Source: Nitrosospira sp. Nsp14
GTDB taxonomy: Bacteria; Pseudomonadota; Gammaproteobacteria; Burkholderiales; Nitrosomonadaceae
Assembly (NCBI RefSeq): GCF_900113575.1
Contig: NZ_FOPV01000001.1
Location: 124,001-188,000, forward strand
Length of the DNA stretch: 64,000 nt
Direction: 5' to 3'
The position numbers were made by a program, and so were the translations under genes. The notes beneath the pieces are model-generated. The model saw only the letters and a program-made list of their open reading frames with translations. It searched no databases and was not told where the DNA came from. This document shows positions 38,005 through 47,487 of the stretch, piece by piece; within the stretch, counting starts at the first letter, position 1; the number at the start of each line of letters is the position of its first letter.

Positions 38005-39074
38005 GACGCGTGCCTTACTAATTCATTAACGGCCGCCGTAATTGCAAGAGGCGACGCCTGAGGCCCCGATACGTCCGGAAAAGCCTGTAGCAACCGGTTC
38101 TTGGTCCGTAAGTCCGCGCGCACTGCAAAATAGAGCACACGGCTCGATACCTTCCATGGCGTATGCTGCGGGTTAGTCATCGCATACAGCACCACGACAG
38201 GGGTTCCGACGGCGGCAGCAATATGGACGGGACCGGTATTATTCGAGATTAAAACCGGTGCGGCTGCGATCAGTGCCATCAGTTCTGAAATTGATAATTC
38301 GCCTGCCAGGTTAGCGGCGCCATCACCTAGCCGGCGGGCAATGTTATTCACATATCCTTGCTCACTGCTGCTGCCCGTAAGGACAATTTCGTAGCCTTGC
38401 CCGATGAGCGAGCGGCAGGCGCTTATATACTCGTCCGCTGGGTAGCAGCGCTTTTCCTCGCTCACCCCGGCGTGGAGCACGAGCCATGGCCTATCCTTAC
38501 CGACCCGAAGTGCGGCCAACCTGGTCCGGATCGTTTGCCTGCTTTCACCCGGAACCCGGAGCGTCAGGTTTGTATCAGACGTCGCTGCGCCCACCGTTTC
38601 GACGAGCTGGAGCTGCCGTTGAACTTCATGGACAATGTAGTCCAAAGGTTCGCGATCAGGTATCCAGTGACTAATAAGCCGGTAGGGGTTTTCGCGGCAA
38701 TAACCCAGAACCGCTTTGATGCCCGCCTGGTAGCACAGCATGGCCGCAGGCAGCGGATTCTGGCTGTATGATGTAAAGATTACGGCTGCATCAAACCGCC
38801 TGCTTCTCAACTCATCGGCAAGCGCCAGCAGTTGCTGCTCTCCATTGATTTCATCCGTCTTTACCCACGGAACATCGAACGGGATGATTGCGTCCACCTC
38901 CGGTATAAAGGGAGCGATGGTTGCCCCTGTGCTTGATGTCAGCAGGGTGATTTGCCTGCCCAACCCCGAGTGTTTAAGCGCTCGCATGGCAGGCTGGCTC
39001 ATCAGTACATCGCCCATATTGTCGAGACGAATGCAGAGTATGTTCTTGTAGTTCCTCCAGGCGTCAGAGAACAT
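37980..39074 (-). CDS. Glycosyltransferase family 9 (heptosyltransferase-like)
   Basis: A 364-residue GT9 protein with I-R-L-D-N-M-G-D-V-L-M-S-Q-P at the N-terminus. Donor-domain motifs are L-V-L-H-A-G-V-S-E-E-K-R and S-N-N-T-G-P-V-H-I-A-A-A. It closely follows hldE (14 bases), which makes nucleotide-heptose, so heptose transfer is the likely activity. Its 3' end overlaps the broken GT2 gene by 25 bases. Confidence 0.9.
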   Translation of the reverse strand: MFSDAWRNYKNILCIRLDNMGDVLMSQPAMRALKHSGLGRQITLLTSSTGATIAPFIPEVDAIIPFDVPWVKTDEINGEQQLLALADELRSRRFDAAVIFTSYSQNPLPAAMLCYQAGIKAVLGYCRENPYRLISHWIPDREPLDYIVHEVQRQLQLVETVGAATSDTNLTLRVPGESRQTIRTRLAALRVGKDRPWLVLHAGVSEEKRCYPADEYISACRSLIGQGYEIVLTGSSSEQGYVNNIARRLGDGAANLAGELSISELMALIAAAPVLISNNTGPVHIAAAVGTPVVVLYAMTNPQHTPWKVSSRVLYFAVRADLRTKNRLLQAFPDVSGPQASPLAITAAVNELVRHASCEIELRY

Positions 39075-39088
39075 GGTTCGCCGCTTGG

Positions 39089-40564
39089 TTATGCGGTTTG
39101 CTCGTCAAGGCTTTTAATTTTCGAAATGAGGTTGGTTGTGGACCGATTCTGGACAAAAGGCATGATTTCGATTTTTCCGCCATAGCCAAGGACGACGGGC
39201 GCTTCGGGCAGGTTGTCGACAGTATAGTCGCCGCCTTTCACGTACAGATCAGGTTGAATAACGTCGAGCAGGCTTATAGGCGTATCTTCCTCGAAAGATG
39301 TCATGAACGTCACCGACTCCAGTCCAGATAGAACGCGGACACGTTCTTGCAGACTGTTGATGGGTCGATCGTTGCCCTTCAAGCGTTTGATACTTGCATC
39401 CGAGTTCAGGCCTAACACCAGCGCATCGCCTCGAGCCCGAGCCTGGTCGAGATAGGTGACATGCCCGCTATGAAGCAGATCGAAGCAGCCATTGGTAAAT
39501 ACAATACGTCGCGCCTCTTTTCTGAAATGCTCGATCCGGTTTTTTAGTTCTTGCCAGTCGTCGGTATATTTGCTGCCGTTCCCCAGGTAATGACTCAGCT
39601 CGTTCTTTGTGCAGGTAGCAGTGCCTGATTTTTGCAGGATCACTACAGCAGCTGACTTGGCGATCTCGCCCGCCACCTCGATCGGTGCGCCGCTGGCTAA
39701 CGCAAGGGTGAGGGCGCTGACATATGTGTCGCCAGCTCCAGCGGCTTTAGTGTTCGCCACCGGTTTTGAGAAGGTACGGTAGGGTTCTTTGCCACGCTGA
39801 AATAGCAGCGCGCCATCAATGTCGAGTGTTGCTGCGACATACTTTGTTCCTGTTTTTTTGAGGAGCCTCTGCCCGTGACGTTTAATTTGCTCAGACCGGT
39901 TGCTGCTTGACGTTGACTCGGTAATGGCAAGGAGCCTTACGAGTTCCTGATAGTTAGGCTTGGCGACCGTGGCGCGAACGCGGCTGTATTTATCCAGTGA
40001 CTTGGCATCAATTACCAGAATGTTCTCCCTATTGCGTTGCAAGGCGCCAAGGACGCTGATGATTCTATCGGTTAGGATGCCATAGCCATAATCCGAGACA
40101 ACGACGGCATCAACCCGGTTAAAGTTGTCTTTCAAATTGTCGATGAGCTGCCGCTCGTAATCACGTTGTATGACTTCCGTCGTGCCAGAGTCGAAACGCA
40201 CCAGCAGTTGATTACCAGCGGTTACCCGTTGTTTCGTAATTGTCCGACGGGTCGGATCACACAAAATGAGGGAGGTGTCCAAGCCATGACGAGCGAGTGC
40301 ATCTTTCAGCAGTTTCGCCTCGTGATCGCTCCCAACGACGGACAGATAGTTAACGCTGGCTCCTAACTGCGTCAGGTTAGCGGCGGTGTTGGCGGCTCCC
40401 CCCGGCACTGTTTTGACATCTGTGACATCGACTATCGGAACTGGCGCCTCTCTGCAAATCCTCTGGGCGGTGCCTTCCATATAAACATCAAGCATTGCAT
40501 CGCCAATTACCAGTACATTTAAACTGCTAAAGCGACCGATAGTGGCAAGATACTCGTTGTCCAT
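39089..40564 (-). CDS. hldE: Bifunctional heptose-7-phosphate kinase / heptose-1-phosphate nucleotidyltransferase
   Basis: A 491-residue fusion of a PfkB-type kinase (about residues 1-325, with P-G-G-A-A-N-T-A-A-N and the A-G-A-G-D-T catalytic loop) and a cytidylyltransferase-like domain (T-N-G-C-F-D-L-L-H-S-G-H-V, then S-L-L-D-V-I-Q-P-D-L-Y-V-K-G-G-D-Y). It makes D-glycero-D-manno-heptose 1,7-bisphosphate and then nucleotide-heptose for lipopolysaccharide core. The ATG at 40564 has AAAGGAGG upstream; an open frame to 40597 is discarded. It follows gmhB by 152 bases. Confidence 0.95.
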   Translation of the reverse strand: MDNEYLATIGRFSSLNVLVIGDAMLDVYMEGTAQRICREAPVPIVDVTDVKTVPGGAANTAANLTQLGASVNYLSVVGSDHEAKLLKDALARHGLDTSLILCDPTRRTITKQRVTAGNQLLVRFDSGTTEVIQRDYERQLIDNLKDNFNRVDAVVVSDYGYGILTDRIISVLGALQRNRENILVIDAKSLDKYSRVRATVAKPNYQELVRLLAITESTSSSNRSEQIKRHGQRLLKKTGTKYVAATLDIDGALLFQRGKEPYRTFSKPVANTKAAGAGDTYVSALTLALASGAPIEVAGEIAKSAAVVILQKSGTATCTKNELSHYLGNGSKYTDDWQELKNRIEHFRKEARRIVFTNGCFDLLHSGHVTYLDQARARGDALVLGLNSDASIKRLKGNDRPINSLQERVRVLSGLESVTFMTSFEEDTPISLLDVIQPDLYVKGGDYTVDNLPEAPVVLGYGGKIEIMPFVQNRSTTNLISKIKSLDEQTA

Positions 40565-40716
40565 ACCACCTCCTTTCACTTGGGGCCTCTTCAACACGCT
40601 AACACCAGGGAACGCTCAAAACATCGCTGGGACTGATAAATAGCCAATGCCGCATCACGTTCCTGGAAGGCGCAGAGGGAACGCCATTGACTCTGGAAGC
40701 GGGCTCTTTTTCGAAC

Positions 40717-41343
40717 TCATTTCGTCGTGGCAAGGCCTGCCTCTTTATATGCCCCTGCATCTGTCCGGTCGCCGCCACTACTGTTAACGGAGCCTGACGC
40801 AGCTGGAAAAATCAAATTGGCCGCTTCGATTAACCCCTTGACGGTGTACTCGGGTTGTCGGCATTCGCCCATTACCCACTGAGTTTCGTTGCCGTTATCG
40901 AAATGGATGCTGCGGCAGCCAGCACGATTACCCGCTTCGACGTCATGCAGGATGTCGCCTATCATCCAGGAGTTACGGAGATCGATCGCATGATCCTCAG
41001 CTGCTCGCAAAATCAGTCCCGGCAACGGCTTGCGGCATTCGCAACCGTCGCCCGGTCCGTGAGGGCAGTAATAAAACGCATCCATTTTTACCCCATATGG
41101 CGCAAGCAAGGTTTGAATCTCGCCGTTAATAGCCAGCAGATCACTTTCCTTAAATAACTTTCTCGCTACCCCCGGTTGATTGGAGATGACGATCAGCTTA
41201 TATCCCGCATTTTTTAAGCGGCGAACCGCTACGCCAGCGCCCGGAGTAAGTCGCAACCAGCGGGGATCAACGTTGTAGGGAACGTCGCGAATGAGCGTCC
41301 CGTCTTTATCTATAAAGACAGCCTTGCCCAGCGCTAGGGCCAT
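40717..41343 (-). CDS. gmhB: Heptose 1,7-bisphosphate 7-phosphatase (GmhB, HAD family)
   Basis: A 208-residue HAD phosphatase. The nucleophile and acid are Asp12 and Asp14 in F-I-D-K-D-G-T-L, motif II lies in V-I-S-N-Q-P-G-V, and the GmhB/HisB zinc loop is C-P-H-G-P-G-D-G-C-E-C-R-K-P. It removes the 7-phosphate between the two HldE steps. The last 25-30 residues are a Gly/Ser-rich extension. The ATG overlaps the SDR stop by 10 bases. Confidence 0.93.
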   Translation of the reverse strand: MALALGKAVFIDKDGTLIRDVPYNVDPRWLRLTPGAGVAVRRLKNAGYKLIVISNQPGVARKLFKESDLLAINGEIQTLLAPYGVKMDAFYYCPHGPGDGCECRKPLPGLILRAAEDHAIDLRNSWMIGDILHDVEAGNRAGCRSIHFDNGNETQWVMGECRQPEYTVKGLIEAANLIFPAASGSVNSSGGDRTDAGAYKEAGLATTK

Positions 41344-42065
41344 GATGTTTCCCTCAGTGGCAACACCATGACCTCCGGGATCACAGTCTCGTCTGGCTGC
41401 GTCACGACGAAGTGCACGGTTTCGGCCACATGCTTGGGATCCTGAAGAACATTTGGATCAGTCTGGGGAAATCTATCCAGGATGAAGGGCGTGCGCATCC
41501 CTCCTGCGACTACCGAGGTAACTTTTATATTGTTCCGCCGGGCTTCGGCATGCAGGGCGTGGCCAAAGCCCAGCAGACCCCACTTGCTTGCATGGTAGGC
41601 AGTGGCTTCGGTCCAGGCGCGCTTGGCTGCGGTAGAGGTAATATTGACAATGTGACCCTTACCCTGGCGCTTTAGGAACGGATAGACGGCTTTCGACAGG
41701 AGGAAGGGACCCCTTAAGTTGACATCAAGCACCCGGTCCCAATCGGCGATGGTTAAATCTTCGATGGGGAGTGTCGTATCGGTCCCCGCATTATTTATCA
41801 GGATGTCGATCTGGCCGTGTTCCGCCAGAATTCGATCGACCGTTTGCTGAACGTCATGTTCGTTACTCACATCCAGCACATAAGCATAAGCACTGCCGCC
41901 TGCTTCCTTGATCGCCCGCGCTACATTTTTTACCTGCTTCTCCTGAATATCACAGCCACAGACAACGGCGCCGGCTGCGCCGAGCCTGAGCGCAATCGCC
42001 TCGCCCAGCCCCTGGCCCGCGCCGGTGACAACAACCACTTTATCCGTTACGCTCTGTCCATTCAT
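41334..42065 (-). CDS. Short-chain dehydrogenase/reductase
   Basis: A 243-residue classical SDR. The cofactor loop is T-G-A-G-Q-G-L-G (15-22), with N-N-A-G, N-I-T-S-T-A-A and the catalytic Y-H-A-S-K. It sits between the GT4-GmhA fusion and gmhB with a 1-base gap and an overlap, so it belongs to the sugar cluster. It is not an HldD-type epimerase, which is a longer extended SDR. It may oxidise or reduce a sugar intermediate; the substrate is unknown. Confidence 0.88.
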   Translation of the reverse strand: MNGQSVTDKVVVVTGAGQGLGEAIALRLGAAGAVVCGCDIQEKQVKNVARAIKEAGGSAYAYVLDVSNEHDVQQTVDRILAEHGQIDILINNAGTDTTLPIEDLTIADWDRVLDVNLRGPFLLSKAVYPFLKRQGKGHIVNITSTAAKRAWTEATAYHASKWGLLGFGHALHAEARRNNIKVTSVVAGGMRTPFILDRFPQTDPNVLQDPKHVAETVHFVVTQPDETVIPEVMVLPLRETSWP

Positions 42066-42066
42066 A

Positions 42067-43998
42067 TTACATTTTCCCCTTGCTGACGGACTTGACCGAC
42101 GGGCGAGTCAGCTGGAATTGCATCATCGAATAATCCTCTGGAACTTTGAGATTATTCAGTTCATCGGCCATGATTTCCTGCTCGATCAGATGGCTCAGCA
42201 CATGGACAACATGCAACTGTATCTCCTGAATACGCGAGGTCTCGTTCGACGGAACGATGATGTTCACGTCGGTCAATTCCCCAGCAGGCCCACCGTCCTT
42301 GCCGAGCAGGCCGATACAAAACATTTCCCGCTTTCGAGCTGCCCGGACTGCGTTGACGAGATTGGGCGACCGGCCGCTTGAGCTGATTACGACTAGAACA
42401 TCCCCGGTTTGGCCATGTGCCTCGATCTGCCTGGCGAACACCTCATCAAAGCTGAAGTCATTTGCCCACGCCGTCACAAATGTTGTGTCTGCCGTTAGCG
42501 CCATGACAGGCAAGCCACGCCGGCCGCTAGCCTCAAACCTGCCAACCAATTCGGATGCAAAGTGTTGCGCTTCGGCGGCGCTGCCACCATTGCCGCAGAC
42601 CAGCATCTTTCCTCCCCGCGCAAGCGAGCGGTAAATAGCCTCGGCCGAGTCGAGAATGGCCAGACGAATTTTTCCCCTAGATTTTTTTATTGTTTCAATC
42701 AAAGACTCGAAAGAATCGTCAATGTAGGAGAGGGGATCATCCTCGCCGTCGGCGCGTAATGGACTGCGCGTGGCAACCCGCTCATACATGTTGGCGGTCA
42801 GGTGCGTGGCCTTCATCCAGGTGAAGTTTTCGTTCACGTGACGAACCGCGTTTTCCTTGAAGTAGGTCATCAGCGTACTGCTGCTCAGTAACTCGAGAAT
42901 GCGCTGGGCGAGTATGGCAGGGTTGTTGGGGGGCACCAGGAAACCAGTCTTGCCATCGACGATTGTTGATTTGATTCCGCCCACGTTAGAGCCAATTACA
43001 GGCGTACCGCACGCCATGGCTTCAAGCGGGGTGATTCCGAAGGGCTCATACCATGGCGTGGTTGTGAACACGTCCACGGCGCTGTAGTAGTAATGCAGCA
43101 TGTTGCGCGACCGGCGCCCCACAAATGTCACGAGGTCGCGTATGCCTTCCGTCTCAGCGAGTTTTTGAAGGCGACCGATTTCCGGGGTTATTTCAGGATC
43201 GGGCTCTTCCGATTCACCGCCTACAACCAGCAATCGCGCCTTGAAGTTATGCTCCCGTCGCATATGGGCAACGGCCTTAATGACGTTATCGACTCCCTTG
43301 CGCGGCACCAATCGGCCAAGCTGCAGGATGATTTTTTCCTTTGGCTCAAGGTTCAACGCCATGCGCGCGAACAGCTTGTCAACAGGATAAATCTCATCCG
43401 ACCGGAAACCGTTTGGAATAATCGTGATTCTGTTGGGATCAGCCTGATAGAGACTGACCAGATCGTCACGGTCCTGGGGGCATAACGCCACGATTTGGTC
43501 GGCCTCTGCCAGCACCCGTTCTTCGACGGCAAAACCTTCATCGGGAAACCAGTCATTCTTGCCTTGATGGGTGCGGCGCACCTTCGCCAGGGCATGTAAG
43601 GTAACGATGAAAGGAATGCCTATTTGTTGCTTTATATTGGCTGCCACCAAGGCCGACATATAGAAGTGGGCATGTATAAGCTTGTAAGGATTATTTTCCG
43701 CTTTGATAAAGTGCAGCATATCCCGGGTAAAAGCCGGCATATGGGGAAGCAGTTTCTCCTTGGGAATAAAAGTCAGCGGACCGGCTTCGACGTGGATAAT
43801 CCTTATACCGCTTCGCCAGTTAATGACCTTTGGCACACGTTGGTCGTCCCAGCGAGTAAAAACATCGATCTGGTAACCTATAGCCGCCAGATGTTGAGCT
43901 AATTCAGCTACCGCGATATTTTGTCCGCCGGTGTCAGCGCCGCCGATTGCTGCTAATGGCGAGGCGTGCTCGCTTACAAGTGCGATTCTCTTATTCAT
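42067..43998 (-). CDS. Fused GT4 glycosyltransferase and GmhA-type SIS isomerase
   Basis: A 643-residue two-domain protein. Residues 1-430 form a GT-B glycosyltransferase of the sucrose-phosphate-synthase-like GT4 type (G-G-A-D-T-G-G-Q-N, P-N-G-F, Q-L-G-R-L-V-P-R-K-G, the donor site Y-E-P-F-G-I-T-P-L-E-A-M-A). Residues about 445-620 form a SIS domain like sedoheptulose-7-phosphate isomerase (C-G-N-G-G-S-A-A-E-A-Q-H-F-A-S-E-L-V-G-R-F, I-S-S-S-G-R-S-P-N). The SIS half would supply heptose-7-phosphate for HldE. GGAGGAAT precedes the ATG at 43998; an open frame further up to 44322 is unconserved. Confidence 0.92.
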   Translation of the reverse strand: MNKRIALVSEHASPLAAIGGADTGGQNIAVAELAQHLAAIGYQIDVFTRWDDQRVPKVINWRSGIRIIHVEAGPLTFIPKEKLLPHMPAFTRDMLHFIKAENNPYKLIHAHFYMSALVAANIKQQIGIPFIVTLHALAKVRRTHQGKNDWFPDEGFAVEERVLAEADQIVALCPQDRDDLVSLYQADPNRITIIPNGFRSDEIYPVDKLFARMALNLEPKEKIILQLGRLVPRKGVDNVIKAVAHMRREHNFKARLLVVGGESEEPDPEITPEIGRLQKLAETEGIRDLVTFVGRRSRNMLHYYYSAVDVFTTTPWYEPFGITPLEAMACGTPVIGSNVGGIKSTIVDGKTGFLVPPNNPAILAQRILELLSSSTLMTYFKENAVRHVNENFTWMKATHLTANMYERVATRSPLRADGEDDPLSYIDDSFESLIETIKKSRGKIRLAILDSAEAIYRSLARGGKMLVCGNGGSAAEAQHFASELVGRFEASGRRGLPVMALTADTTFVTAWANDFSFDEVFARQIEAHGQTGDVLVVISSSGRSPNLVNAVRAARKREMFCIGLLGKDGGPAGELTDVNIIVPSNETSRIQEIQLHVVHVLSHLIEQEIMADELNNLKVPEDYSMMQFQLTRPSVKSVSKGKM

Positions 43999-44711
43999 AT
44001 TCCTCCGGGTATAGTAAGGCCGGCCCGGTTGCGTAATTGTGATGCGATAGAAGCGGCCGACACGCGATTGTGTTTCAGCTAGCACAGAGAAGAGCATGGA
44101 GTAGCCATCTCTGCAGGTCTTGGTCGCAGTTGATTTTCCCCCGGGGACGACAAAATGATTGTTGTCATCCTTAAGAAAAATCAAAATAGTCCAGAGGTTC
44201 CTGTCCAGTCTGTGCGGCGGCGCACTAAATCGTCGCGCTGGATGAGAACGTCGCAGTCTCGATACTTCATTGTCCCGCTTACAGCCAGCCTCGGTCTCGG
44301 CGCTGCCCCTCCCGTGCCGCAAGGGTTATTGAAGGTGGAATTTTGTGCCGTGAAGGGAAGATCAAGCGTCGTGTACAGTCGTTGGTTGGGAGAAACCGGT
44401 CGTGGTGGAAAAAAATGGATGTTTCAGTAGACGTGATCGGATGCTTGCCGATAGCTGGAAGACTTCAGCTCTGACAATCCTCGTGGTGCGGGCGAGTTGC
44501 GGTTGAAGAAGGGGTGCTACAGTGTCGCGAGAATGTTCTCACCAAACCGTCGCGTGTCCGTCGGTTGACGCTACCGCAACCACTGTGCAAGGATCAGACT
44601 TGGGTTCTGGTTTGCGGACGGGGCAGCCGCCGAGGGCGGTGCGGATGGATGAGATTCTGGTGAAGAACCCCCAGGATGAAAGCTTGTAGCTATACAAAAG
44701 TATCTATAGGA
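43999..44711. other. Long gap without a recognisable gene
   Basis: About 710 bases separate the start of the glycan operon from the end of pyrC. Short open frames occur (for example 44155-44430 on the plus strand) but lack a ribosome site and family features. It should hold the promoter of the minus-strand glycan operon: ACTATA at about 44010-44015 on the minus strand is a weak -10 candidate. A CCGCC/GGCGG hairpin is visible at about 44630. No terminator for pyrC or mobile-element remnant was recognised. Confidence 0.4.
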
Positions 44712-45746
44712 TCAGTCAAGCAGTTTCCACGTTACGCTTTTCCCGGCCTTGAGCGGGATCAGCACATCTCCCGCAAATTCCAGTTGTGCGGGAACGTCCC
44801 ACTTTTCTTTCATTAAAGTGATGCTGTCCTCGTTTCGCGGCAAACCGTAGAAAGCGGCGCCGTTAAAGCTGGCGAAGCCTTCCAGCATATCCAGCGCGCC
44901 CGCTTGCTCGAACACCTCAGCGTAAAGTTCTATCGCCGCATGAGCGGTATAGATGCCTGCACACCCGCAAGCGGTTTCCTTGACGGACCTTGAATGGGGG
45001 GCGCTATCGGTGCCAAGAAAAAACTTAGGGTTACCGCTCGTGGCTGCTTCAACCAGTTTTTCGCGGTGGCTTTCGCGCTTCAGTATTGGGAGGCAATAAT
45101 GGTGGGGATTAATCCCCCCCCCAAACAAGGCGTTGCGATTCAGTAGCAAGTGATGAGCGGTAATGGTGGCGGCGACGTTGTCTGATGCATCTCTAACGAA
45201 TTCCACCGCCTCGCGGGTCGTGATGTGCTCGAACACAACTCGTAGTTTTGGAAACCGCTGTGTAATTGGGATCAACACCCTGTCCAGGAAGAATTTTTCC
45301 TTATCGAACACGTCCACGTCAGAGTCCGTCACTTCCCCATGCACCAGCAGCGGCAAGCCGATTTCTTCCATTGTGGAAAGCGTCCGATAGCAGTTGGAAA
45401 TGTTTGTTACCCCCGCATCGGAGTTGGTCGTTGCACCAGCGGGGTAGTATTTCACGGCGTGTATTGCGCAGCTTTTGCTGCCATGCAGGATTTCCGCTGG
45501 CGGCGTGTTATCGGTAAGGTAGAGCGTCATCAAAGGCGTGAAATGCAAGCCCTGAGGCAGCGCAGCGAGGATACGGGATTGATATGCCAACGCCATGTCG
45601 GTCGTCACCACCGGTGGTTGGAGGTTGGGCATGACGATAGCGCGGGCGAAACGCCGCGCGGAATCCGGCAGCACTGCCCGCAGTTGCGGACCGTCGCGCA
45701 AGTGAAGATGAAAGTCGTCTGGGCGAGTGATCGTTAGCGTAGCCAA
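44712..45746 (-). CDS. pyrC: Dihydroorotase (class II)
   Basis: A 344-residue zinc amidohydrolase of pyrimidine synthesis, closing carbamoyl-aspartate to dihydroorotate. Zinc ligands lie in H-L-H-L-R-D-G (His13, His15), the carboxylated Lys is K99 in V-K-Y-Y-P-A-G-A-T-T-N-S, and F-E-H-I, I-T-A-H-H and L-G-T-D-S-A-P-H are present. The start is TTG at 45746, the only codon that gives the family N-terminus; no ATG or GTG is available nearby. Confidence 0.95.
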   Translation of the reverse strand: MATLTITRPDDFHLHLRDGPQLRAVLPDSARRFARAIVMPNLQPPVVTTDMALAYQSRILAALPQGLHFTPLMTLYLTDNTPPAEILHGSKSCAIHAVKYYPAGATTNSDAGVTNISNCYRTLSTMEEIGLPLLVHGEVTDSDVDVFDKEKFFLDRVLIPITQRFPKLRVVFEHITTREAVEFVRDASDNVAATITAHHLLLNRNALFGGGINPHHYCLPILKRESHREKLVEAATSGNPKFFLGTDSAPHSRSVKETACGCAGIYTAHAAIELYAEVFEQAGALDMLEGFASFNGAAFYGLPRNEDSITLMKEKWDVPAQLEFAGDVLIPLKAGKSVTWKLLD

Positions 45747-45959
45747 TACAGATCCTGGTCGAGGTTCTAGATTCCAAATCCGAGCAAATTAGACACTGCC
45801 CCCTGAAACGTATTGTCTGTATGAATATTTGCGAGAGGTGGATGGAGTATAAAAAGAAATTCGAAAGTTGACGGAACTGAATCGGGACTGGAAGCATTCT
45901 TTGGAGATGAAGCGTGTCCTAAAGCCGTCCTCCCAATTCAGCCCGTTTCACTTCATCTG

Positions 45960-47144
45960 CTAATCCGAGATACGGCCCGCCAGTGTTTCGCTGGTATGAA
46001 CCGCATTTTCGCCTATCAGCTCAGTAGCGGCGGCCACCTGCCCCCAGGTATTCCACAAGAGCACACCCCTCACGCGGCCATCACGCAAATAGTAGATGAC
46101 GCCTTTGCGAAACGGCTCTTGCCAGTCCTCAACGACCTCCAGGCGGGGATCGAGTTCTCCTACCGCTTCATATCCGAGATCGAACAGATCGGAATAAAAG
46201 AACGGCAGATGGAGGTAGGCGTTTGATTCTCCCGCCATGTTCCGGCCGGCCGTCTCGCCCATCACATTGGCATTGTCCTCGTGTTCGACGCGGGTGCGTT
46301 TATCCACCAAGGAATTGTAGAAATTCGCCACATCGCCCGCGGCATAGATGTCCGGATCACTCGTGCGCAGAAGTTCATCCACCACCACGCCATTATCAAC
46401 GGAAAGTCCAGCTTGTGCCGCCAATTCTGTATCGGGTTGGATTCCAAGGCCTGCCACAACCCCGTCGGCGGATATCTCCGCCCCGTTGCTTGTGGTGACT
46501 ATCGTTTTGGCACCTTCGGTCCGTGTGGATGCCACTGTTTCTGATGTATGTAGGGTGATACCTTTTTCACGGTAATAGGAATTCAGGAACTCGACCAGCG
46601 GCGCGGGATACACACGCGCTCCTATTCCATTTTCAGGGAACACCATCGCAACCCGTTTATTGTTCATGGCAAGCGCAGCCGCAATCTCGGAGCCGATGAA
46701 GCCGCCGCCGATAACGATAAAATCCTGGCCGTGTTCGCTTAGTTCCCGCAGCTTCCGATAGTCGTCCACCGTCCTGTAATAGATGATGTTCCCGTCGAAC
46801 TCCGGAAAGCGACGGGGACGCCCGCCCGTGGCGAGCAACAGCTTTTCATACGTATAGACATTTCCGGCATCATCGCTTGCCGTCTTTTTTTTCGCGTCGA
46901 GGGCGACTATTTTCTTACCCAGATGCAGGGCGACATTCAGGCCGTGCTCGTTGCGCCAGATGGATTCGTACGGTGTGCCTTTCCATAAGGCCTTGGAAAG
47001 CGGCGGCCGGTCATACGGCGGATGCCGTTCCTCGCAGATCATGGCGATGGCCCCATCCTGGTCAATTTGACGAATGCCGTGAATAGCGGAGTCTGCGGCC
47101 ATCCCGCCGCCGACGATGAGGTATTTGTGATGTTTCATTATCAT
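45960..47144 (-). CDS. FAD-dependent pyridine-nucleotide oxidoreductase (AIF/ferredoxin-reductase type)
   Basis: A 394-residue flavoprotein. The N-terminal FAD loop is V-G-G-G-M-A-A-D-S-A, the NAD loop is V-I-G-G-G-F-I-G-S-E-I-A, and the second FAD motif is D-I-Y-A-A-G-D-V-A. The C-terminal domain resembles the AIF/rubredoxin-reductase group (D-L-G-Y-E-A-V-G-E-L). It transfers electrons between NAD(P)H and a ferredoxin, rubredoxin or other acceptor; none is encoded next to it. GGAAG precedes the ATG; a second ATG is two codons in. Confidence 0.88.
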   Translation of the reverse strand: MIMKHHKYLIVGGGMAADSAIHGIRQIDQDGAIAMICEERHPPYDRPPLSKALWKGTPYESIWRNEHGLNVALHLGKKIVALDAKKKTASDDAGNVYTYEKLLLATGGRPRRFPEFDGNIIYYRTVDDYRKLRELSEHGQDFIVIGGGFIGSEIAAALAMNNKRVAMVFPENGIGARVYPAPLVEFLNSYYREKGITLHTSETVASTRTEGAKTIVTTSNGAEISADGVVAGLGIQPDTELAAQAGLSVDNGVVVDELLRTSDPDIYAAGDVANFYNSLVDKRTRVEHEDNANVMGETAGRNMAGESNAYLHLPFFYSDLFDLGYEAVGELDPRLEVVEDWQEPFRKGVIYYLRDGRVRGVLLWNTWGQVAAATELIGENAVHTSETLAGRISD

Positions 47145-47487
47145 TATTCTTCCTTTTTAGACGTCCGCAGGGCGGTGATGGAAAATAGCAATGACAACAT
47201 TAAAAAACTCGAACCCTTCTGCTATTAAGGCTGTTTGACCAAACTCGGAACTCTGAATGGATGTCCCCCTCCAATGCCAGAAGCTTTTAGTAAATTCGGT
47301 CGAATCTCTGAAGGTTTCATTTCGATTAACTCGGCAGTATACGAGGATAACGGGTGGCAAGCATTAAGCAAGACTGCTCGAACAATGCAAAACAGGCGGC
47401 TCATCCTTATTCATGACGCTTATGCCAGTATATAATGGGTTCCTCTACTAATTCAAAATTAAGACGGGCATGGCCCGAAAGTAAGAC
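47145..47487 (+). promoter_or_regulatory. Gap with candidate -10 box for the downstream membrane-protein gene
   Basis: The 343-base gap holds no convincing gene. TATAAT at 47431-47436 is a perfect -10 box about 50 bases before the plus-strand gene at 47488; a matching -35 is weak (TTCATG at 47410-47415, spacing 15). Confidence 0.35.

Noticed and set aside
44155-44430. 91-codon plus-strand frame in the long gap
   Set aside because: No ribosome binding site, no family features and unusual composition.
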